Below, piece by piece: positions 58,387 through 64,000 of a stretch of DNA of 64,000 nt. The notes under the pieces were generated by a model. It had not been told where the DNA came from and did no database searches. It saw nothing but the letters and a program-made list of their open reading frames with translations. Every line of letters begins with the position of its first letter. Within the stretch, counting starts at the first letter, position 1. This stretch comes from an uncultured Oscillospiraceae bacterium (GTDB taxonomy: Bacteria > Bacillota > Clostridia > Oscillospirales > Oscillospiraceae): contig CANRMY010000003.1 of NCBI GenBank assembly GCA_947631845.1, positions 22,747 to 86,746 of the forward strand, given 5' to 3'. The translations under genes were made by a program, and so were the position numbers.

Positions 58387-61149
58387 ATGAGACGCCATTT
58401 CGTGAGCATCCTCAGCCTGCTCCTGAGCGCGGCGCTTATGCTCGCCGCGCTGGCCGCCTGCGGCCGGGAGGGCGGGCAGACGGAGAAACAGGAGGGCCCC
58501 TTCGGCACGCCGGGGGAGATCTCCGCCTATGATGCGGAGAACAGCGACTACGCCCTCTCCATCGACGCCGGGGACCGCGTCCACGAGATCAGCGATATGC
58601 TCTTCGGCATCTTCATCGAGGATATCAACTTCGCCGCCGACGGCGGGCTCTACGCGGAGATGGTGCAAAACCGCTCCTTCGAGTTTACGAAGCTGGCCCA
58701 GGGGGACGAGAAGCACGGCTGGTCGGACGTGGGGGAGATCGACGCCCAGGTCACCGTTGACGACCCGGCGGGCGGCCTCAACAGCAACAACACAAATTAC
58801 CTGGTGCTGACCAACGCCTCCGATACGCCCGCCGGCGTCGCCAACCGGGGCTTTTTGGACGGCATGGCGGTGACGGAGGGCGCGTCCTACGATTTCTCCG
58901 TCTGGGCCAGGGGCCTGGAGGGCTTCACGGGCCCCCTCTATGTGGACATCACCGTGAACGGGGAGAGCGCGGCCCACGGGGAGATCCCCGCCCTCACGGA
59001 CGCATGGGCCCTATATGAGCTGGAGCTCACCTCCGCCGTCACCGCCCACACGGGCGTGAAGCTGGAGGTCACCATGGGGCGCGGCAAAGCGGCCCTGGAC
59101 ATGGTGTCCCTCTTCCCCAGGGATACGTTTAAGGGCCGGGAAAACGGCCTCCGGCGGGATCTGGCGGAGAAGCTGGAGGCGCTGGAGCCAAAATTCCTGC
59201 GTTTCCCCGGCGGGTGCGTCATCGAGGGGCTGACCCTGGAGACGGCCTACGACTGGAAGGACTCCATCGGCGTGGATGAAAAGGGCGAGCCCCTTCTTTT
59301 CAACGGCCATTACGGAGACGTGGCCGCCCGGCGACAGGGGACGAACATCTGGACCAACGTCAACACCAGCGCCGACCCGTACCCCAGCTTCATGACCTAC
59401 GGCCTGGGCTTTTATGAGTATTTCCTGCTGGCGGAGGACATCGGCGCCGTGGGCGTTCCGGTGCTGAACTGCGGCATCTCCTGCATGGTCCGGGGCAGCC
59501 AGGCGGTCCCGCTGAACTCCGACGAGATGGCGGGGTATATCCAGGACGCCCTGGATCTGGTGGAGTTCTGCCGGGGGGATGAGACGACCAAATGGGGCGC
59601 GATGCGGGCCGCTATGGGCCACCCGGAGCCCTTCGCCCTCAAATATATCGGCATCGGCAACGAGCAGTGGGGCGGTAACTACTTCCGCCACTACGAGGCG
59701 TTTTTGGAGGCGTTCGCCCAGGCCCGCGAGGAGCGGCCGGAGCTTTTTGACGGCGTGGAGCTGATGTTCTCCGCCGGCACCGACGACGGCGACAGCGGCT
59801 ACGGCATGACCATCGACGCCTACCGCCACGTGGAGGACTGGCTTGATGACAACCCCGGCAAGATCCTCGCCGACTACACCGGGGCCATCGACCACCACTA
59901 CTACAACACCCCCGACTGGTTTTTGAGCCACGCGGACTACTACGACGAGGAAAACTACACCCGCGATACCGCCGATTTTTCCTCCGCCCCCTACGGCGGT
60001 GGGATGCCGGTGTTTTTGGGGGAGTACGCCGCCCAGTCCAACACCCTGAACGCGGCGCTGGCGGAGGCGGCCTATATGACGGGCCTGGAGCGCAACGGCG
60101 ACATCGTGAAAATGGCCGCTTACGCGCCGCTCTTCGGGAACCTGACGGCCACGCACTGGGCGCCGGATCTCATCTGGTTCAACAACCACCAGGTCACCCC
60201 CTCGGTGAACTACTACGTCCAGCAGATCTTCGCCAAAAACGCCGGGACGGCCCTCCTTCGCTCTGAGCTCACCGGCGCGGAGTTGACCGGCGACGCCGGC
60301 CTTTCGGGGAAGATCGGCGTGGGGACGTGGAATACCTCCGCCAAATTCGACAACGTAAAGATCGTGGACAACAAAACCGGCAAGACCCTGGGGATCCAGG
60401 ACTTTGAGAAGGATACGGCAGGGGAGTGGGAGCAGGTCTCCGACGGCGTCTGGAGCGTGGAAAACGGGGAGCTTTTCCAGAAAAGCACCGCAACCAACAC
60501 CGGCGCTTTCGGCAACACTGGCTCCGCCCTCTACTTCGGGGACGCGGACTGGACGGATTACACCCTGACCCTGGACGCCACCAAGACCGGCGGCGCGGAG
60601 GGCTTTTTGATCCCCTTCGCCGTCCGGGACCGGGACAACAGCTTTTTCTGGAATCTGGGCGGCTGGAACAACACCGTCTCCACCCTCCAGGAGGTTGCCG
60701 GCGGGGCCAAATCCGACCAGATCGGCGCCACCTCCCGGCCCGTCAGCATCAAGACAGGCCAGACATACCACCTCAAGGTGGTGGTGACGCCGGAGAACGT
60801 CAAGTGCTACTTAGACGGTGAGCTCTACGTGGACTACACCCCCGCCCTCGCCGCCAAGTCCGAGGCCTACCATGTGGTCAGTACCGACGGGACCGGGGAT
60901 ATCATCGTGAAGCTGGTGAACGTCACCGGGCAGGCCCGCACCTTCGCCGTTGACGTCAAGAACGCCCCCGGCCTCGGGAACACCGCGGCGGTGGACACAG
61001 TGGCCGGAACCAGCCTCCGGGACGACAACATCCTGGGCCGCGACCCGGTGGTGACGCTGGCCTCCTCCGAGGTCTCCGGCATCACAGACAGGTTCAATTA
61101 CACCGTCCCCGCCTACTCCGTCACCGTTCTGCGCCTCAAGACCAGGTGA
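58387..61149 (+). CDS. alpha-L-arabinofuranosidase, GH51-like lipoprotein
   Basis: 920 aa. A lipoprotein signal (LLSAALMLAALAAC, lipobox LAAC) anchors it outside. It is followed by the GH51 start FGIFIEDINFAADGGLYAEM, a carbohydrate-binding-like insert (about residues 120-250), FLRFPGGCVIEG, IGIGNEQWGGNYF (acid/base Glu in NEQ) and VFLGEYAAQSN (nucleophile Glu). A LamG-like domain (about 640-780) precedes the C-terminal beta domain. It removes arabinose side chains from plant polysaccharides. ATG 58387 follows AAGGAGGT. Confidence 0.92.
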   Translation: MRRHFVSILSLLLSAALMLAALAACGREGGQTEKQEGPFGTPGEISAYDAENSDYALSIDAGDRVHEISDMLFGIFIEDINFAADGGLYAEMVQNRSFEFTKLAQGDEKHGWSDVGEIDAQVTVDDPAGGLNSNNTNYLVLTNASDTPAGVANRGFLDGMAVTEGASYDFSVWARGLEGFTGPLYVDITVNGESAAHGEIPALTDAWALYELELTSAVTAHTGVKLEVTMGRGKAALDMVSLFPRDTFKGRENGLRRDLAEKLEALEPKFLRFPGGCVIEGLTLETAYDWKDSIGVDEKGEPLLFNGHYGDVAARRQGTNIWTNVNTSADPYPSFMTYGLGFYEYFLLAEDIGAVGVPVLNCGISCMVRGSQAVPLNSDEMAGYIQDALDLVEFCRGDETTKWGAMRAAMGHPEPFALKYIGIGNEQWGGNYFRHYEAFLEAFAQAREERPELFDGVELMFSAGTDDGDSGYGMTIDAYRHVEDWLDDNPGKILADYTGAIDHHYYNTPDWFLSHADYYDEENYTRDTADFSSAPYGGGMPVFLGEYAAQSNTLNAALAEAAYMTGLERNGDIVKMAAYAPLFGNLTATHWAPDLIWFNNHQVTPSVNYYVQQIFAKNAGTALLRSELTGAELTGDAGLSGKIGVGTWNTSAKFDNVKIVDNKTGKTLGIQDFEKDTAGEWEQVSDGVWSVENGELFQKSTATNTGAFGNTGSALYFGDADWTDYTLTLDATKTGGAEGFLIPFAVRDRDNSFFWNLGGWNNTVSTLQEVAGGAKSDQIGATSRPVSIKTGQTYHLKVVVTPENVKCYLDGELYVDYTPALAAKSEAYHVVSTDGTGDIIVKLVNVTGQARTFAVDVKNAPGLGNTAAVDTVAGTSLRDDNILGRDPVVTLASSEVSGITDRFNYTVPAYSVTVLRLKTR

Positions 61150-61170
61150 CAGCCAATTTGAATACAAAAA

Positions 61171-61192
61171 GCCGGACAGTCGCCTGTCCGGC
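61171..61192 (+). terminator. terminator-like hairpin after arabinofuranosidase gene
   Basis: GCCGGACAG-TCGC-CTGTCCGGC followed by ATTTC, with an A run upstream, so it may also end the convergent gene. Confidence 0.7.
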
Positions 61193-61272
61193 ATTTCAGT
61201 CTGTCAAAAAACTTAAATTCAATTTAATGTATCCTGTTCCACCGAAGATTTTGCAGAAAACCCTGCCGAAAC

Positions 61273-62472
61273 TCAGGCTTTGGCATTCAGTTCAGCATAC
61301 ACCTCGTCCACGGTCTTGTAAAGGGTGCCCCTTTTAATGAATTTGGCGGAGGGCAGGGCGTAGAACATCCCGTTACCATCCAGAAAGGTGTAGTAATCCC
61401 CGCTCAGGCGACAGATCCCCTCGGTGGTCTGGGTTGTGCCGTCCGTCTCCTTAAATTCAATGCGCGCCCAGAAATACCAGGTGATCGGGAAGGCAATGGA
61501 GCCATTGTCATACTTATGCTGGCGTTCGATGATCATGCTGTCCAGCTGTTCCCGGGTATAGTGGGAGATCTCGTCCAGCGCGTCGGCGATGGCATCCACC
61601 TCCTGCTTGCTGAAGCGGACTTTGAATCCTGTGCGCAGGTCGCAGTACTGGTAGCCGTTCCTGCCCTCGGCGTTGCCGAAAAAGTATTCGGTTGGCGCCT
61701 GGCTGTGGTCCAGGTGGTCCTCGATCTGCAGGCTGGCGAAAAGCACCACGTTGGCGGCGTTGTAGGGGTAGGCCGCCTTGTCGCGGCACGCCCCGTCGGG
61801 CAGGTTGTCGTACAGGTATTCCAGCAGGAAATTGATATGGTTCTGGTTCTGAATGAGGGGGTTTTCCATCTCGTGGGTCTCGTTCCCCATTCTCTGCTGC
61901 CAGGTGGGGGCAATAAAACCGCCGTAAAACGCCCCGCCCCGGGCCTTGGCCTCGATGACATGGATACCGCACTCATTTACAGATACAATGTCGATCTCGG
62001 TAAAATCTCCGTTTTTCTTCGGCACAATGACATTGTTCAGGACACGCCCGTAGACGCCGCAGTTTTTCAGGCATTGTTCCGCCATCACCGTGGCTATGTA
62101 TTCGCCGTACAGACCCCTGTCCTTTTTGATCTCGCTGGGCCGGACGCCGGTATTGAGCCACCATGTGGATTTGGTGAAGCGAAGATTGTATTTGACCTTC
62201 GTGTGATTGAAGGCAATAACGTAGCAGACCACCAATAAGGGCAGGTATCCGATCAGTCCCGCCGCCATCAGCGTGTTACCCCTCAGGAGTCCTTCCAGCG
62301 CCATCACCGCGTACAGCGTAAGAAGCACCGGCAAATAGGCTATCATTTTGGAAACAAACCATATGGCGAAGGGGATCGTTTCGCTGCTGCGAAAGGACTC
62401 AACCCCCTGCCGCCCGTCCACCTGCCAGAAATATCTGCGCAGCGACATTTGATAGAGCGCGACATAGTCCAT
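61273..62472 (-). CDS. NERD-domain membrane protein
   Basis: 399 aa. Two membrane helices at about 30-85 (IAYLPVLLTLYAVMALEGL and LMAAGLIGYLPLLVVCYVIA), then a NERD (nuclease-related) domain: GEYIATVMAEQCLKNCGVYG, FTEIDIVSVNECGIHVIEAK, ALNDE-type core with D-x(n)-E-x-K. The C-terminal third is beta-rich. NERD domains resemble restriction-type nucleases; role unknown. ATG 62472. Confidence 0.78.
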   Translation of the reverse strand: MDYVALYQMSLRRYFWQVDGRQGVESFRSSETIPFAIWFVSKMIAYLPVLLTLYAVMALEGLLRGNTLMAAGLIGYLPLLVVCYVIAFNHTKVKYNLRFTKSTWWLNTGVRPSEIKKDRGLYGEYIATVMAEQCLKNCGVYGRVLNNVIVPKKNGDFTEIDIVSVNECGIHVIEAKARGGAFYGGFIAPTWQQRMGNETHEMENPLIQNQNHINFLLEYLYDNLPDGACRDKAAYPYNAANVVLFASLQIEDHLDHSQAPTEYFFGNAEGRNGYQYCDLRTGFKVRFSKQEVDAIADALDEISHYTREQLDSMIIERQHKYDNGSIAFPITWYFWARIEFKETDGTTQTTEGICRLSGDYYTFLDGNGMFYALPSAKFIKRGTLYKTVDEVYAELNAKA

Positions 62473-62681
62473 AAAGTTCAGCTTTTTGTCAGATACGGCA
62501 GACGCCTGCCGCTGTCCCGTGCTTGTGTTGGCTGTCTTATTTGCAATTGAACCGATTCTCCTCTCTTTTCATACAAGGTGAAAACCTCAGTGTGGCCGCT
62601 TTTCGGCTTACCTCAACAAAAGCAAAGCGATGCCCGGCTGAAAATCTTACTCCGCGCCATCATGCGGCGCTTCACTATTAC

Positions 62682-62711
62682 AGTATAGCACAATATGTTT
62701 TACAATAACAA
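62682..62711 (-). promoter_or_regulatory. promoter for the NERD gene
   Basis: Minus strand TTGTTA, 18 bp, TATACT (62682-62687). About 210 bp of leader precedes the start. Confidence 0.55.
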
Positions 62712-62805
62712 CATAAATTTTGGGCTTTTGCGAAAAATGATGGGGAGGGGGCGCTATGGCTATAGATAGAGCTGTAACAAGCAATAGACGATCCCCAGAA
62801 CCGAA

Positions 62806-62841
62806 AAAACGGGACTTTCCGGCTTGGAAAGTCCCGTTTTT
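62806..62841. terminator. bidirectional terminator
   Basis: AACGGGACTTTCC-ggctt-GGAAAGTCCCGTT flanked by A and T runs; it ends the yitT-like gene on the minus strand. Confidence 0.88.
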
Positions 62842-62848
62842 GTTGACA

Positions 62849-63757
62849 TCACGCTCTCGGCCTTCTCACGATCCCGGCCACGTTTTGCAGGGAGATGAAG
62901 GCGTTCTGATCGATATCCGTCACCAGCTTTTTGAGCTTGTTGATCTGAAAATGGTTGACGATGAAATAGATGATCTGCTTCTCGTTTTTGGAGTAGCCGC
63001 CCGTAGCGTTGACGATGGTGCCGCCGGCCTTGAACTGCTCGTTGAGCGCCGCCGAGATCTGCTTGGATTTCGTGGTCACGATCATGGCGCACATGGACCG
63101 GTCGAAGCCCTCCACCAGGAAGTCAACGGTCTTGGAGCCCACAAAATAGGTGACGATGGAGTACAGGGGCAGGATCCAGCTGTTGATCACGATGCCGCAG
63201 ACGATGTAGAGCAGGGTGTTGAAGATCATCACGAAGGTGCCGATGGAAATGCCGATCTCCCTGGCGAAGATCACCGACAGCACGTCCACCCCGTCGATGG
63301 CCCCGCCGAAACGGATGGTCAGACCACTGCCCACGCCGGAGATGACCCCGCCGAAGACCGCGCACAGCAGAAGATCTCTGCCCGCCAGGGGGGAGACGAA
63401 GTTCACATCCACGGGAAGCACGTACATGATCAGATACGACATCAGCGAATAGACCGTGATGGCGTAGAGGGAATAGACCGTGAAGGGGAGCCCCTGGCGT
63501 CTGAGGCCGAACAGAAAAATGGGGAAGTTGAGCAGGATCAAAAACACGGACAGCGAAAGCCACGTGGGCGTGACCTGATCCAGCAGCATGGACAGCCCCG
63601 AAATGCCGCTGTCGTAGAGCTTCACCGGGTAGAGGAACATGGACACGCCAAAGGCGTTGACGGCGCCGGCACCCGTCAGAACGAGAAAGTTGAAGGGCCG
63701 CAGCTCCCGAAGCTCTTTTCTGAGGGCGGGCCCATAAGCATGACGGCTGTGTTTCAT
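62849..63757 (-). CDS. YitT-family membrane protein
   Basis: 302 aa. Five to six N-terminal membrane helices (for example NFLVLTGAGAVNAFGVSMFL) with the YitT signature GLTIRFGGAIDGVDVLSVIF, then the cytoplasmic DUF2179 domain (ICAMIVTTKSKQISAAL..., GYSKNEKQIIYFIVNHFQIN). Transport role not defined in the family. ATG 63757 follows GGAAGGAGAGG. Confidence 0.88.
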   Translation of the reverse strand: MKHSRHAYGPALRKELRELRPFNFLVLTGAGAVNAFGVSMFLYPVKLYDSGISGLSMLLDQVTPTWLSLSVFLILLNFPIFLFGLRRQGLPFTVYSLYAITVYSLMSYLIMYVLPVDVNFVSPLAGRDLLLCAVFGGVISGVGSGLTIRFGGAIDGVDVLSVIFAREIGISIGTFVMIFNTLLYIVCGIVINSWILPLYSIVTYFVGSKTVDFLVEGFDRSMCAMIVTTKSKQISAALNEQFKAGGTIVNATGGYSKNEKQIIYFIVNHFQINKLKKLVTDIDQNAFISLQNVAGIVRRPRA

Positions 63758-63816
63758 CGCGGTTCCTCTCCTTCCTTCGCGCCTTCCGGCCTCCGGCCTC
63801 CGCCGGGATAAGTTGC

Positions 63817-63845
63817 AGTATACCACATTTTGTACCCCGCTTCAA
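63817..63845 (-). promoter_or_regulatory. promoter of the yitT-like gene
   Basis: Minus strand TTGAAG, 17 bp, TATACT (63817-63822). Confidence 0.7.
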
Positions 63846-63913
63846 TAGGCTTTCTCCCGCCTTATCGGATAAAATAGGAATACCTATTTTAAATATACGG
63901 AGGCGGGTACAGC

Positions 63914-64000
63914 ATGATGAACACAAATTTACGGGAATTCGCCGCGTATCTTCGGCGGGAGGAAAAGAGCGCGGGGACGGTGGAGAAATATCTCCGGGAC
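63914..64000 (+). CDS. tyrosine recombinase, 5' part only
   Basis: Opens MMNTNLREFAAYLRREEKSA, then GTVEKYLRD, the usual start of the SAM-like core-binding domain of phage/conjugative integrases. It runs off the window. ACGGAGG precedes the ATG. The catalytic domain is not visible here. Confidence 0.7.
   Translation, partial: MMNTNLREFAAYLRREEKSAGTVEKYLRD

Noticed and set aside
58938..60771. Long antisense open frame inside the arabinofuranosidase gene (and similar ones opposite the polymerase and NAMPT-like genes).
   Set aside because: They arise from GC-rich codon bias on the opposite strand; no motif, no ribosome site, and the sense genes are clear.

Overview
The window looks like a large mobile element (large prophage, phage-plasmid or other integrative replicon) that ends near 54.2 kb, followed by about 9.7 kb of ordinary host chromosome. 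GC-rich coding sequence, strong AGGAGG ribosome sites, near-consensus sigma-A promoters and the gene families seen all point to a gut-type Clostridia host (Oscillospirales-like). No capsid, portal, terminase, relaxase or conjugation gene is visible, so the exact class of element cannot be settled from this window.

Layout. (1) 1-10 kb, minus strand: replication and recombination module with a DnaE-type polymerase, a primase without zinc ligands, DnaB helicase, Cas4/RecB-like nuclease, SSB with an LPF tail and ERF annealase, then a degenerate tyrosine-recombinase-like gene and a lone MazF. (2) 10.1-10.9 kb, plus strand: self-cleaving XRE/S24 repressor with its own promoter and operator-like palindrome. 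(3) 11-26 kb, minus: many small accessory genes, a GP88-like protein, a SleB hydrolase, a frameshifted PAPS-reductase-like gene, a tRNA cluster, a HAD RNA-repair-type phosphatase and a frameshifted RNA ligase. (4) 26-30.2 kb: compact five-gene NAD+ operon (nicotinamidase-like, PRPP-synthetase-like, NAMPT-like, macrodomain, NadE). (5) 30.2-36.4 kb: hairpin-array repeats, a tRNA interrupted by a MITE, a phosphoesterase, and a reverse transcriptase flanked by two related noncoding modules. (6) 36.4-41.1 kb: PRTRC-type ubiquitin-like cassette (ThiF/E1, JAMM peptidase, E2-like, Ub-like). (7) 41-50 kb: small paralogous proteins, HU, a sigma-like factor, and a long structured intergenic region. (8) 50.2-54.2 kb, plus strand: tyrosine recombinase, helicase-like ATPase, second MITE copy, remnant of a YonO-like RNA polymerase and a phage membrane/coiled-coil protein. 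(9) 54.7-64 kb, host: aldo-keto reductase, flavoprotein, GNAT enzyme, three tandem paralogues, a lipoprotein arabinofuranosidase, a NERD protein, YitT, and the start of an integrase gene.

How it may work together. The element brings its own replisome, a lysogeny-type switch and several functions that counter host damage: NAD+ rebuilding (against NADase defences), RNA ligase, phosphatase and tRNA-like genes (against anticodon nucleases). The noncoding part is unusually rich: five copies of a roughly 0.5 kb array of hairpins whose stems covary, a 162-bp TA-type MITE in two copies, paired RNA-like modules around the reverse transcriptase, and at least five tRNA or tRNA-like genes whose anticodon arms are all altered. 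Several genes carry single-base frameshifts, which are either real decay or assembly errors.
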